Assembly (NCBI GenBank): GCA_025210775.1
Contig: JAOARB010000031.1
Location: 62,001 to 126,000 of the forward strand
Direction of reading: 5' to 3'
From: Prolixibacteraceae bacterium
GTDB lineage: Bacteria; Bacteroidota; Bacteroidia; Bacteroidales; Prolixibacteraceae
DNA length: 64,000 nt
Shown: piece after piece, positions 54,543 through 63,288 of the stretch
Layout: each line of letters starts with the position of its first letter
How positions within the stretch are numbered: the first letter of the stretch is position 1
Program-made: the position numbers and the translations under genes
The notes under the pieces: generated by a model
Told to the model about the DNA's origin: nothing
Database searches by the model: none
The model's input: only the letters and a program-made list of their open reading frames with translations

Positions 54543-55184
54543 TTAATCAATAATCGTTCCGATGCCATACTTATAGATATGCTCTTTGGTCATCAATGGC
54601 ATGTCTGGAATAGAATCTGTAGACACCTGTAATTTAAACTGTCGGAAATTTTTATTGACACCAACATCATTATAATAATCTAGGTACATTTCATCTAAGA
54701 TACCATTGGTAGGATTATCATCCACCATATTTGGATTGTCAACATTAACCAGTTCCATATTACTAGGCCAACAAACGACACGGTCTACACCAGACAAGAA
54801 AAGATCAAGTGCACCAGCGTCTAAAGAGCCCCCTTTAAGGAGGACTGTTTTTAATCGTCTTTGATGTATTTCACGTCCCAGCGCAATATTTATCAACTCA
54901 TCCATATTACCTACCACCTTTTTAAAACAGAGGATAGAAGTGTTTGGATATCGTTCCATTGCGCTTTTAAAATCATCTATAGAGCCAGCATAAACAACAC
55001 CTGACACGACAAGCATATCTTGTGTTACGCCTTTCACTTTCGTAAAAGACAGTTTGGGTTGATCACGAAAAACAAGTTGAATTTCATGAGATAAATTGGG
55101 AATAAACAGATAAAACACACCACAAACAAGTATAATAGCAATAAGGTACCGTTGTAGAGGTTTCTTAAAATCATTCATAAACAT
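54543..55184 (-). CDS. Membrane-anchored ClpP-like (COG3904-type) protein lacking the catalytic serine
   Basis: The 213-residue protein has one N-terminal membrane helix (residues 13-29) and an extracytoplasmic domain. By eye it follows the periplasmic ClpP/crotonase-fold family (COG3904-like). VVSGVVYAGSIDDFKSAMERY (59-79) fits its first strand and helix. IALGREIHQRRLKTVLLKGGS matches the usual IGRxIRxRGLxT segment. FLSGVDRVV follows the active-site helix, and the C-terminal PDMPLMTKEHIYKYGIGT matches the family's MxxLTxEExxxYGIxT ending. Where relatives have CASAC, this protein has Leu-Asp-Ala-Gly-Ala (121-125), so the nucleophile Ser would be Ala123. It is probably non-proteolytic. Start ATG 55184 or Met3 (55178). 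Confidence 0.65.
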   Translation of the reverse strand: MFMNDFKKPLQRYLIAIILVCGVFYLFIPNLSHEIQLVFRDQPKLSFTKVKGVTQDMLVVSGVVYAGSIDDFKSAMERYPNTSILCFKKVVGNMDELINIALGREIHQRRLKTVLLKGGSLDAGALDLFLSGVDRVVCWPSNMELVNVDNPNMVDDNPTNGILDEMYLDYYNDVGVNKNFRQFKLQVSTDSIPDMPLMTKEHIYKYGIGTIID

Positions 55185-55202
55185 TAATCACTTTCTTTTT
55201 AG

Positions 55203-55230
55203 CAAAGATATTAGTAGACAACGGTATCAA
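55203..55230 (-). promoter_or_regulatory. Promoter of the ClpP-fold gene
   Basis: On the minus strand TTG (55228-55230), a 17-bp spacer and TATCTTTG (55203-55210) match the TTG-N17-19-TAnnTTTG pattern. The box is 19 bases before the ATG at 55184. Confidence 0.62.
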
Positions 55231-55327
55231 TATATTACACTAGAAAGAATAAAAAATCCTTACTTGCACACAACACTTTTATGTATTATGACAAATAAGG
55301 ATCAATATAATATAATAGTCTATATAG

Positions 55328-56176
55328 TTAAGCTTCTTTCACAAAACGTAACACAGCCCAAGAATCTTTTTCCATTGTTTCCAAATACTTATACCCCAAT
55401 TTAGAAGCATGAGCAATTAAATCATCAGTATCAGAAGTATAAAATCCACTAAGGAATAATTCTCCTCCAATATTATTTGATGCAGCATAACGATGCATAT
55501 CTTGGATTAAAATATTTTTATGAATATTAGCTAAGATAATATCATATTTCTTTCCTTCAGGAATAGAATTCACGTCTCCATGGATAGGATTTAAGATAGA
55601 AACAACATTATTGATCTCGCTATTTTGGGTAGTACTTTCATAACACCAATGATCGATATCAATAGCATCGACATGAGCAGCCCCTCTTTTGGCAGTCATG
55701 ATACCCAAGATTCCTGTACCACACCCCATATCTAGCACTTGCTTATCCTGACAATCCACATACATCAATTTCTCCAAGATCATAGCAGTAGTTTCATGAT
55801 CACCGGTTCCAAAAGACATATTTGGTATAATCTCAATTTGATAGGCATAATCAGAGTCATTCTCTGGTCCAACGGCACGAATCAAGATCTTATCAGCAAT
55901 AATAATCTCTTTGAAAGTTTCCTCCTCCCACACTTGATTCCAGTTTTGTTCAGCCACAGCCTCACTAGAAGTAGTCACCTGATATAGAGGATCGAAATTT
56001 AATGCGCCATTCTCGACAGCAGAAGCATTAAAGATCTCTTCTTGAATAAAAGCATCGATATACTCTTCTTCGTCCACAAAACTATCGTAACCTATTTCAC
56101 CTAACGCAGCCATAAGAAGATCTCTATTCACTTCATTATCTGGTGTAATATGGCATACGGTCTTTATATATTTCAT
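55328..56176 (-). CDS. prmA: Ribosomal protein L11 methyltransferase
   Basis: The 282-residue enzyme methylates ribosomal protein L11 with S-adenosylmethionine. Seen: the family-specific FGTGDHETTAMILEKL lead-in (about residues 130-146), the SAM motif DMGCGTGILGIMTAKRGA, the acidic AIDIDHWCYESTTQN, and the catalytic DIILANIHKNIL stretch, equivalent to NILA/NPP-like motif IV. The N-terminal 100 residues form the L11-binding domain. It starts 13 bases after mltG and is likely co-transcribed. Length is slightly short of E. coli PrmA, as usual in Bacteroidota. Confidence 0.94.
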   Translation of the reverse strand: MKYIKTVCHITPDNEVNRDLLMAALGEIGYDSFVDEEEYIDAFIQEEIFNASAVENGALNFDPLYQVTTSSEAVAEQNWNQVWEEETFKEIIIADKILIRAVGPENDSDYAYQIEIIPNMSFGTGDHETTAMILEKLMYVDCQDKQVLDMGCGTGILGIMTAKRGAAHVDAIDIDHWCYESTTQNSEINNVVSILNPIHGDVNSIPEGKKYDIILANIHKNILIQDMHRYAASNNIGGELFLSGFYTSDTDDLIAHASKLGYKYLETMEKDSWAVLRFVKEA

Positions 56177-56189
56177 CTAATTCGAATAA

Positions 56190-57266
56190 TTATTTGCGAT
56201 GATTTTTAAATCCTATTCTTCTTTTGTCCAACTCTTTCTGATAAGCGTGAGCATTAATCAAATGTTGACGATAGCTCTTCGCAAAAGCGTGATAACCATC
56301 AAAACTCTTGTTTGCACAGAAATAGAAATATTTATGCTTGGTATAGTTAAGCACTGCATCCACAGCTTCAATAGAAGGGAAACAGATCGGTCCTGGAGGC
56401 AATCCTCTATATTTGTATGTATTATATGGAGAATCGATCTTTAGATCCTGTTTTAAGATACGAGATATCGTAAAATCACCTAATGCAAACTTAATTGTAG
56501 GATCAGCTTGTAGAGGCCAGCCACTTCTCAATCTATTCATATAAACACCAGCCACTTTAGGCATCTCATCTACATGACGAACCTCTTCTTGTACAATAGA
56601 GGCTAGAGTCACCACTTCTAACGGTGTTAATTTTGCATCTTTAGCCTTCTTGATTCTAGTGCTATTCCAAAAACGTTTATACTCTTTATACATTCTATCC
56701 ACCCATTTATCAGGAGTAGAGGTCCAATAGATCTCATAACTATTAGGAATAAACATGGCAGGATAAGAGGCTCTTGTAAAGCCAAACGCTTTCATTTTAA
56801 CCGTATCATTAACGGCCGTCAATAACTGCAAAGAGTCAGCCATCAAATGTCTAGACACTTTCCCTGCAAGATCTGGGAAGAAACGTACATTATTAAAAGT
56901 AACCACTGCAGGAGTTTGATTTCCAGCAATCAGTTGGTTAACAAGATTGTTTCCTATCGTTCCTTTTTTAAGAGAATATTTACCTGGTTTGATATGTCCC
57001 GCAAGTTTCTTCTTTTTTGCTATAAAATCAAATGCTTTAATATCCTTTAGAGCATCTTTCTGAAGGAGACTATCTCTCAAAGAATGAATGGTAGCGTCTT
57101 TACCAATATAAATATCGCACTCATTTTTTACGATAGGTTGGAAAACATATCCAAACATTTTATAAGCATATCCCCCAATACCAATAGCACATAACACTAC
57201 AATAATGGCAATATTTCGTCCCATCTTAGGGCGAATTAATACTCGATTAGATTTCTCAATAACCAT
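56190..57266 (-). CDS. mltG: Endolytic transglycosylase MltG
   Basis: The 358-residue inner-membrane lytic transglycosylase cleaves nascent peptidoglycan and may set glycan chain length. One membrane helix (residues 18-36) is followed by a LysM-like/YceG domain. The catalytic Glu is in TLASIVQEEV. Further motifs are MPKVAGVYMNRL, PLQADPTIKFALG, DSPYNTYKYRGLPPGPICFP and YFYFCANKSFDGYHAFAKSYRQH. All fit the YceG/MltG family over its length. It forms a leftward pair with prmA downstream and is divergent from FprA. Met1 at 57266 is used; Met15 is a possible alternative. Confidence 0.94.
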   Translation of the reverse strand: MVIEKSNRVLIRPKMGRNIAIIVVLCAIGIGGYAYKMFGYVFQPIVKNECDIYIGKDATIHSLRDSLLQKDALKDIKAFDFIAKKKKLAGHIKPGKYSLKKGTIGNNLVNQLIAGNQTPAVVTFNNVRFFPDLAGKVSRHLMADSLQLLTAVNDTVKMKAFGFTRASYPAMFIPNSYEIYWTSTPDKWVDRMYKEYKRFWNSTRIKKAKDAKLTPLEVVTLASIVQEEVRHVDEMPKVAGVYMNRLRSGWPLQADPTIKFALGDFTISRILKQDLKIDSPYNTYKYRGLPPGPICFPSIEAVDAVLNYTKHKYFYFCANKSFDGYHAFAKSYRQHLINAHAYQKELDKRRIGFKNHRK

Positions 57267-57471
57267 GATTATATCTATTTTCTTTTTGTTTTCTTTTTTT
57301 ACAGGGTACGAAATTAACAGGAAAGGTCGGGTTCACCAAATAAAACAGACAATTCTAAATAAGGACAAACAAATCTTTATTCATGTTTTTTTACACAATT
57401 ATTATTACCTTAGCCATGTCAACATAAGCCCCACAATATGGCTTAGCATGTTTAATTTGAGATTATTATTT

Positions 57472-58662
57472 ATGCATCAAGTAAAAATATCCGACGACAT
57501 CTTTTATGTAGGTGTGAACGACAGAAAATCTGATCGATTTGAAAATTACTGGCCTCTTGACAAAGGGGTGGCCTATAATTCATACCTTATCGTAGATGAA
57601 AAAATAGCGTTACTGGACACCGTAGAACGGGCTTTTATTGATGAATACATCGACAATATAAAAACGATCATTGGAGATAGAGAAGTAGACTATCTTATTA
57701 TCAATCATATGGAGCCAGATCATTCTGGTGCTATTCGTGCTATCGTAAAAGAGTTCCCTAATATCACATTTGTAGGAAACAAGAAGACTTTCCCAATACT
57801 AAAAAGCTTCTATCAATCTTTCGAAAACACCATTGAGGTGAAAGATGGAGAATCTTTAAGTCTTGGTAAACACAACCTACAATTTCACACCATCCCAATG
57901 GTCCACTGGCCAGAGACAATGGTGACATACGAAACAACCACACAAACACTTTTCTCCGCAGATGCTTTTGGAAGCTTTGGAGCTCTTAATGGAGGAGTAT
58001 TTGATGATGAATTAGATCTTTCTTATTATGAAGAAGAGATGATGAGATATTTCACCAATATCGTTGGTAAATATTGTCCACACACACAAAAGGCACTCAG
58101 AAAATTAGATGGTCTTGAGATCAAAACCATTGCAGCACTTCACGGACCTATTTGGCGTTCTCATATCGATATGATTCTAGATAAATATGAGAAGTGGAGT
58201 ACCTATCAATCTGAAAAGGGAGTTGTGATTGTATATGGAACCATGTATGGCAATACAGAAAAGATGGCCGATGCCATTGGTCGTCAATTAGCCGTACGAG
58301 GAATAAAGAATGTTCGTATCTACGATGCATCTAAAACACATCCATCCTACATCATCTCAGACATCTTCAAATTTAAAGGTTTTATTGTTGGTAGTTGTGC
58401 CTACAACAATGAGATGTTTCCAACTGTTGAGACCCTAGTTCAGAAGATCAAACACATGGGTATCAAGAAGAAATGTTTAGGTGTTTTTGGATCCTTTACA
58501 TGGAATGGTGGAGGGGTGAAAAACCTAATGAAATTTGCAGAAGACATCAAATGGGAAGTTGTTGGATCACCAGTAGAAGAGAAAGGTTCTCTAAAAGAGG
58601 ATAAATTCCAACAATGTATCGATCTAGCCAATGCGATGGCAGACCGACTAGAAGAAGAATAA
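57472..58662 (+). CDS. FprA-family A-type flavoprotein (diiron, NO/O2 reductase)
   Basis: The 396-residue cytoplasmic enzyme detoxifies oxygen or nitric oxide in anaerobes. The N-terminal metallo-beta-lactamase-like domain carries the diiron motif INHMEPDHSGAI (His79, Glu81, Asp83, His84), VHWPETMVTY and ALHGPIWR. The C-terminal flavodoxin domain starts at VVIVYGTMYGNTEKMADAI (FMN-binding), with VGSCAYNNEMFPTVE later. The rubredoxin domain of flavorubredoxin is absent. Start ATG 57472 gives the family's usual MHQVKISDDIFYVGVNDR; the frame is open back to 57205, but that part overlaps mltG and has no similarity. Electrons presumably come from rubredoxin or ferredoxin. Confidence 0.93.
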   Translation: MHQVKISDDIFYVGVNDRKSDRFENYWPLDKGVAYNSYLIVDEKIALLDTVERAFIDEYIDNIKTIIGDREVDYLIINHMEPDHSGAIRAIVKEFPNITFVGNKKTFPILKSFYQSFENTIEVKDGESLSLGKHNLQFHTIPMVHWPETMVTYETTTQTLFSADAFGSFGALNGGVFDDELDLSYYEEEMMRYFTNIVGKYCPHTQKALRKLDGLEIKTIAALHGPIWRSHIDMILDKYEKWSTYQSEKGVVIVYGTMYGNTEKMADAIGRQLAVRGIKNVRIYDASKTHPSYIISDIFKFKGFIVGSCAYNNEMFPTVETLVQKIKHMGIKKKCLGVFGSFTWNGGGVKNLMKFAEDIKWEVVGSPVEEKGSLKEDKFQQCIDLANAMADRLEEE

Positions 58663-58687
58663 TTCTCTTCTTAAGATATAAAATAAT

Positions 58688-58722
58688 AAAGCGGGGCTAC
58701 ATCATAAATGTAGTCCCGCTTT
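58688..58722. terminator. Terminator between convergent FprA and DHOD-like genes
   Basis: AAAGCGGGGCTACAT (58688-58702) pairs with ATGTAGTCCCGCTTT (58708-58722), a 15-position stem with one wobble pair and a T-rich tail on both sides. Confidence 0.88.
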
Positions 58723-58736
58723 ATTTTACACACTCA

Positions 58737-59765
58737 TCATCCTTCGGTATGGGATGTAGAGATAGGATATTTTTTTGATACGGTAGTCGAATGAACCATA
58801 ATATCGACATATCCCTTACGAGAATAGAGCGGTCTATTTTGTCTATTTTCAAAAGAGAGAGCTCCCTTAAAATCTTCTAACTTGTCATAATCCTTTTGAA
58901 ACATCCACTCTTTAATCTCCCCTATCATCTGTGCAATATACTCTAGTTTATGTCGGTATATGGTACTAACCATCTGCACTGCATCAGCCCCCGAAAGAAT
59001 CATCTTTAAAACATCATATCCATTACGGACTCCACCAGCACCGATAAGGCCAGCAACAGTATTGGGATATATCTTACCAATAAAAGGGAAGACACGATGA
59101 GATATCGCCTCTGTAGTCACTTCCAAATCACAAAGAAGTTGTTCGTTCTGCGTATCGATATCGGGTAGCATAGGGTTACCAAAAAAGACCATGCCATCAA
59201 CTCCAGAACGATCCAAACACTTAACATGATGCAGTAAATTAGTATAGAAAGGGCTCAATTTTACAGATACAGGTATAGAAACCACATTTTTAACTCTTTC
59301 GACGATCCTATATTGCTCTTGTTCTTTATGTCTAGAGCTATAGCTCCATGACAAATTAGGCATACTAAAATTAAGTTCAAGTCCTTTCACACCTTGTTCT
59401 TCTAATGCCTTAGCATAATATTCCCAAGAATCCATATGCACACAATTAAGACTTCCTATCACAGGGATATCTAATCGTCTAACAAGATCACGAACGTTCG
59501 CCAAATGGGCATAGAGGTCTCCATGACGAACGAAAGGAAACATATTTCTTTTTTCATGTTGTTTTTTCTCAAACTTACGTTGTTGCACTTCCGTAGAATC
59601 TTTTATTTGGGCGACCTCCTCAAAAAGAGTAGGATAGATCACAGCTCCTATCCCATAAGGGACTGCATCCATAATTAAATTTGGTGATAAAGAAAGGTTA
59701 GAAGCCCCAATAACAAGAGGAGATTCAATGGGGATACCCATATATTTGGTTGACAAACTGATCAT
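58737..59765 (-). CDS. Dihydroorotate dehydrogenase-like flavoprotein
   Basis: The 342-residue TIM-barrel protein belongs to the group of DHOD-like enzymes annotated as dihydroorotate dehydrogenase-like (PRK07565-type). Seen: MGIPIESPLVIGASNLS, VKGLELNFSMPNLS, VSVKLSPFYTNLLHHVKCLDRSGVDGMVFF with FGNPMLPD, and the FMN phosphate site IGAGGVRNGYDVLKMILSGADAVQM. The catalytic Cys/Ser loop of pyrimidine-pathway DHOD is not clear, so it may not act on dihydroorotate. It is a single leftward gene whose downstream terminator is shared. Function is an open question. Confidence 0.87.
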   Translation of the reverse strand: MISLSTKYMGIPIESPLVIGASNLSLSPNLIMDAVPYGIGAVIYPTLFEEVAQIKDSTEVQQRKFEKKQHEKRNMFPFVRHGDLYAHLANVRDLVRRLDIPVIGSLNCVHMDSWEYYAKALEEQGVKGLELNFSMPNLSWSYSSRHKEQEQYRIVERVKNVVSIPVSVKLSPFYTNLLHHVKCLDRSGVDGMVFFGNPMLPDIDTQNEQLLCDLEVTTEAISHRVFPFIGKIYPNTVAGLIGAGGVRNGYDVLKMILSGADAVQMVSTIYRHKLEYIAQMIGEIKEWMFQKDYDKLEDFKGALSFENRQNRPLYSRKGYVDIMVHSTTVSKKYPISTSHTEG

Positions 59766-59913
59766 AAGCGCAGGTTTATTACGGTACGAATTATACTGGC
59801 ATGTAATACACTATCTTTAAATTATAACAAATAGGGCTTATGAAAGTTCAAAGAGGAGATATTATATGAACATAACGAGATAATGAATATAATAAACAGA
59901 AAAGTAAATGCAT

Positions 59914-59947
59914 TAAAAAAGGGACAAGCCATACAGCAAGTCCCTTT
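59914..59947 (-). terminator. Terminator of the synthetase-acyltransferase gene
   Basis: AAAGGGAC (59918-59925) pairs with GTCCCTTT (59940-59947), with inner AGC/GC pairing, and runs into six T on the minus strand. It lies 19 bases past the stop at 59966. Confidence 0.83.
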
Positions 59948-59965
59948 CTAATAATATATTGGGTA

Positions 59966-62440
59966 TTAATATACTCTTTCACTAATCAATTGCTTAACCT
60001 CTTTAGCAATCACTTTAGGTTCTTTATCTTCAGGATAATAAAGATCAAGAAACTCTACTTCGATTTTCTTAAATGGTTTAATAAACTTAGAACCACGAGG
60101 CATTGCACTATAGGCTCCACGAATAGCAACAGGTAAAATTGGCACATTTAACTCCTTACTCAAGATAGCAAAAGTAGTTTTAAATGACCCCACACTACCA
60201 TCATGAGTACGCGTACCTTCAGGGAAGATGATTAATTTTTTCCCCTGTCTTAGCACCTCGGCCATCTTCTGAATAGACTCTTTAAGATCTTTACGAAGAT
60301 CCATCACAATCACATTATTTCTATTGGCCATTCCTCTCAAGAAAGCATTATTAATATGCTCTTTCTTAGCATAGAAATAAGTCTCATTCATCGTTTTATT
60401 GTGGATATAGGAAGCCACCAAAAGACCATCAATAAAACTCTGATGGTTAGGAGCGATAATACAAGCACCTTCTGGCATCACATCCCTATTAATTCCACGA
60501 AGACGGAAATAAAATTTAAAGAAGAACTTACTCACCATACGAATAATATTGGTAGTAGGCCATGTCTTAGGAAGCGTTACATTAACGCGTTCTTTAAGCG
60601 TAGCCGACCAATTGATATTCTCCACTTTATGGAATAGTTTATTCTCTTTAATATGATCAACAAGTTTAGAGATAGAAGGAAATTTCAACAATTTATCTTC
60701 CTCAATCTTCACACCGAAGTTCTTCTCAATAAAATCAATCAGATTCAACTTGGCAAGAGAATCTAAAGCAATATCGAATTCCAAGTGGTGTTCAGGAAGT
60801 ACTTCCATATCCACCTGTGCTTCAATGAAATTCTTTACAGCCTCATACTCCTTAGAGAACGTTTGAGTCTTAGCCTCTTTTGTATCCTCTTTAGGTTTAT
60901 TCGCAGCATCTAAAAACTCTTCCAATTTATATCGTTGAATCTTACTTAATCGTGTTCTAGGTAGATCCGTATTGACAACAGTAAACTTCACAATACGTTT
61001 ATAAGAAGCCACCGACTCATTGTATTTAGTAAAGACCTCCTCTTTAAAGAACTTATCTAGATCTTTCACTCCCTGACTACTCAAATAAGTATAGTTAGGA
61101 ACCACAATCGCGTGCAACTGATCTTGATACAGAATAACACCCGTCTCTTTTACACCTTCCGAAATAAGATCCAGTTTAGATTCTAGTTCGACAGGATTGA
61201 TATTCTTTCCATTTGGAGTAACGATAATCTCTTTTTTACGACCCGTAATAAAAAGAAAACCATTCTCATCCATATGCCCTAAATCGCCTGTATGCAGCCA
61301 TCCATCTTTTAGAACTTCAGCAGTCTCTTCTGGTCGATTATAATATCCTTTCATGATATTTCGTCCCTTCGCGAGAATTTCTCCCTCTTCGAAACGAATT
61401 TGAATTCCTTGAAGTGCTTCACCAGGACTACCAGTAACAATACGACCTGGACGGGTAAAAGTAATCATTGGAGAAGACTCCGTCATACCATATCCTTCTA
61501 ATATCTCAAATCCCATTGCTCTCCAGAAAGCACCCACTTCAGGAGAAAGGGCAGCTCCACCAGCAATCATATAAGTTAAATGACCTCCCAGATTATCATG
61601 TACCTTTTTAAATACACGCTTAGAGAAAGCCTTTGAATTCAATTTCTTTGCAAGACGATATAGGAACATTGCAATCTTCGATTGCTCCATCTTTTTGATC
61701 ACTCCTTTATACATGATCTCGTAAAGACGAGGCACACCAATAATAAGATTAACTTTGTTATCTTTTAGCGTATCTACCAAATCGCTAGGTTGCATTGATG
61801 GCGTAACAACAATCGTTCCTCCAGAAGCCAATGGGATCAACATAGATCCTCCCAATGGGAAAATATGGTGCAGCGGAAGGAGCAATAAGGACTCCATATC
61901 CTCAGTATAGATAGGAACACCCTCTGTAACAGCCCACACATTAGCCTCCAAGTTTGTATAACTCAACATTACACCTTTAGGTGAACCTGTCGTTCCTGAA
62001 GTATAGATGATTACAGCCGTATCTTCCATATCTCTTGGATCTGGCCAATCTTCTCTTTCCGAAACGACTTTCTCTTTATCCAATTCATCAAAGACAATCA
62101 CCTTTGGTGTATATGAACATTGAGCAATAGATTCTAGAAGCACCGCTTTAAGATCAGAACTAGTAAAGATTACTTCAGGCTTCGAATCATTCAAAACATA
62201 AGTAACATCACTTACTGTCGACATATAGTCAATAGGCACAGCCGTGGCATGATTTCTCCAAGCAGCATAAAAAGCGTAAATCCATTCTGGACGATTCTCA
62301 GAGAATATCGCAACATTCTCTACCCTTTCATTACTAAACAGATCAGCATATCCGTGGATATTTTTTATCATTTGACGATAACTAATAGTTTCCTTATTGG
62401 TCACTATTGCTCTTCGTTCAAGATTATTTAATTTAATCAT
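59966..62440 (-). CDS. Trifunctional acyl-ACP synthetase / acyl carrier / PlsC acyltransferase
   Basis: The 824-residue protein fuses three domains. The AMP-binding acyl-activating domain (residues 1-490) has YTSGTTGSPKG (P-loop, about 147-157), GYGMTESSP and GWLHTGDLGHMDENGF, ending TGRKKEIIVTPNGKNI. A carrier domain follows (about 530-600), with the phosphopantetheine Ser561 in ALDSLAK. The C-terminal PlsC-type acyltransferase (about 620-824) has APNHQSFIDGLL and FPEGTRTHD. Plausible role: activate a fatty acid, load it on the internal carrier, and transfer it to lysophospholipid or lipid A precursor, as E. coli Aas does in lysolipid repair. Start ATG 62440; a frame to 62527 adds 29 residues that overlap the promoter box. 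Confidence 0.92.
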   Translation of the reverse strand: MIKLNNLERRAIVTNKETISYRQMIKNIHGYADLFSNERVENVAIFSENRPEWIYAFYAAWRNHATAVPIDYMSTVSDVTYVLNDSKPEVIFTSSDLKAVLLESIAQCSYTPKVIVFDELDKEKVVSEREDWPDPRDMEDTAVIIYTSGTTGSPKGVMLSYTNLEANVWAVTEGVPIYTEDMESLLLLPLHHIFPLGGSMLIPLASGGTIVVTPSMQPSDLVDTLKDNKVNLIIGVPRLYEIMYKGVIKKMEQSKIAMFLYRLAKKLNSKAFSKRVFKKVHDNLGGHLTYMIAGGAALSPEVGAFWRAMGFEILEGYGMTESSPMITFTRPGRIVTGSPGEALQGIQIRFEEGEILAKGRNIMKGYYNRPEETAEVLKDGWLHTGDLGHMDENGFLFITGRKKEIIVTPNGKNINPVELESKLDLISEGVKETGVILYQDQLHAIVVPNYTYLSSQGVKDLDKFFKEEVFTKYNESVASYKRIVKFTVVNTDLPRTRLSKIQRYKLEEFLDAANKPKEDTKEAKTQTFSKEYEAVKNFIEAQVDMEVLPEHHLEFDIALDSLAKLNLIDFIEKNFGVKIEEDKLLKFPSISKLVDHIKENKLFHKVENINWSATLKERVNVTLPKTWPTTNIIRMVSKFFFKFYFRLRGINRDVMPEGACIIAPNHQSFIDGLLVASYIHNKTMNETYFYAKKEHINNAFLRGMANRNNVIVMDLRKDLKESIQKMAEVLRQGKKLIIFPEGTRTHDGSVGSFKTTFAILSKELNVPILPVAIRGAYSAMPRGSKFIKPFKKIEVEFLDLYYPEDKEPKVIAKEVKQLISERVY

Positions 62441-62514
62441 ATTTAATTCCCTTCTTTCACATCGAAACCATACACTCTTCTCAATACTTAATCCTGCACA
62501 TGGTAATAATATGC

Positions 62515-62522
62515 CAAAGTTA
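62515..62522 (-). promoter_or_regulatory. Candidate -7 box of the fusion gene
   Basis: TAACTTTG on the minus strand matches TAnnTTTG, 74 bases before the ATG at 62440. It supports that start. No TTTG lies at standard distance upstream. Confidence 0.45.
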
Positions 62523-62548
62523 AGCATTGTTCAACAAACGGCTAAGAA

Positions 62549-63193
62549 CTAACCGAACAAATCGGTCGAAAGCTTCATTATCATAGGAAGAATGTTTAGT
62601 GAAAAATACACAAACAATGGCACCAACAGTGTGAGAACGATACCATTAAAAACAGAAATCACAGCAACTTCTTTTCCTGAATATTTTGTAATTATCGGCA
62701 ATGTTGTGTCCATCGATGCAGCACCTCCTGACGCAATTCCTGCAAAACGACCGAAATAGCGCACATAAAAAGGAACAAAGATAAGCGTGGTTAGTTCTCT
62801 GATAATGTTAGAAAGTAATGCGATAGTACCTAATGCCTCACCTTTGGCTTTGGTAATTAAAATAGACGAAAGGCTATAATAACCTAAGCCTGAACCAACA
62901 GCGGCACCTTCATCAAAGGAGATATGAGAAAGAAAAAGAGAGACAATGGCAGCTCCAAAGATAGAGCCCACTGCAATCAACATAGGCACAGTTAAAATCT
63001 TATAACTCATCGACTTAATCAAATCCCAAGAAGAACTATCTGCACCGACACCAATACCTACAACAAACAAGAGACACATTAAAACATATTCACTAATATG
63101 ATCCATTGGCAATTTATCTAATGGTAACCATCCGTAAACGCCTAAGACTACACCTGCTGCAAAAAAACATAATATAACTACAGTACCTTTCAT
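62549..63193 (-). CDS. lysO: LysO-type lysine exporter, C-terminal part
   Basis: The 214-residue inner-membrane protein matches the C-terminal (larger) part of the lysine exporter LysO (YbjE, DUF340 group). About six helices are visible, with the family motifs LLFVVGIGVGAD, GSGLGYYSLSSILITKAKG and LSNIIRELTTLIFVP, and GGAASMDTTLPIITKYSGKEVAVISVFNG. The N-terminal part is encoded by a separate upstream gene (63289-63555) with a 95-base gap. In E. coli both are one protein. The two together should form the exporter. Substrate by family is L-lysine. Confidence 0.86.
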   Translation of the reverse strand: MKGTVVILCFFAAGVVLGVYGWLPLDKLPMDHISEYVLMCLLFVVGIGVGADSSSWDLIKSMSYKILTVPMLIAVGSIFGAAIVSLFLSHISFDEGAAVGSGLGYYSLSSILITKAKGEALGTIALLSNIIRELTTLIFVPFYVRYFGRFAGIASGGAASMDTTLPIITKYSGKEVAVISVFNGIVLTLLVPLFVYFSLNILPMIMKLSTDLFG

Positions 63194-63236
63194 TATACCT
63201 CAAATAAAATAAAGTGGATTTAAAAAAAAGAATAAC

Positions 63237-63272
63237 AAGAAGTGTTTTCAATATTAGGAGGGGACACTTCTT
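63237..63272 (-). terminator. Hairpin between the two lysO genes
   Basis: AAGAAGTGT (63237-63245) pairs with ACACTTCTT (63264-63272), a 9-bp stem with an 18-base loop. On the minus strand it is followed after a few bases by a TTCTTTTTTTT tract. It may reduce expression of the second gene. Confidence 0.5.
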
Positions 63273-63288
63273 TTACATTTAACTATTT

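Noticed and set aside
57205..57471. 89-residue N-terminal extension of FprA
   Set aside because: It overlaps mltG on the other strand and has no family similarity; FprA proteins start just before the KISDDIFYVGVND segment.
62441..62527. 29-residue extension of the synthetase fusion
   Set aside because: It contains a -7-like box and reads as unrelated sequence; ATG 62440 starts the recognisable domain.
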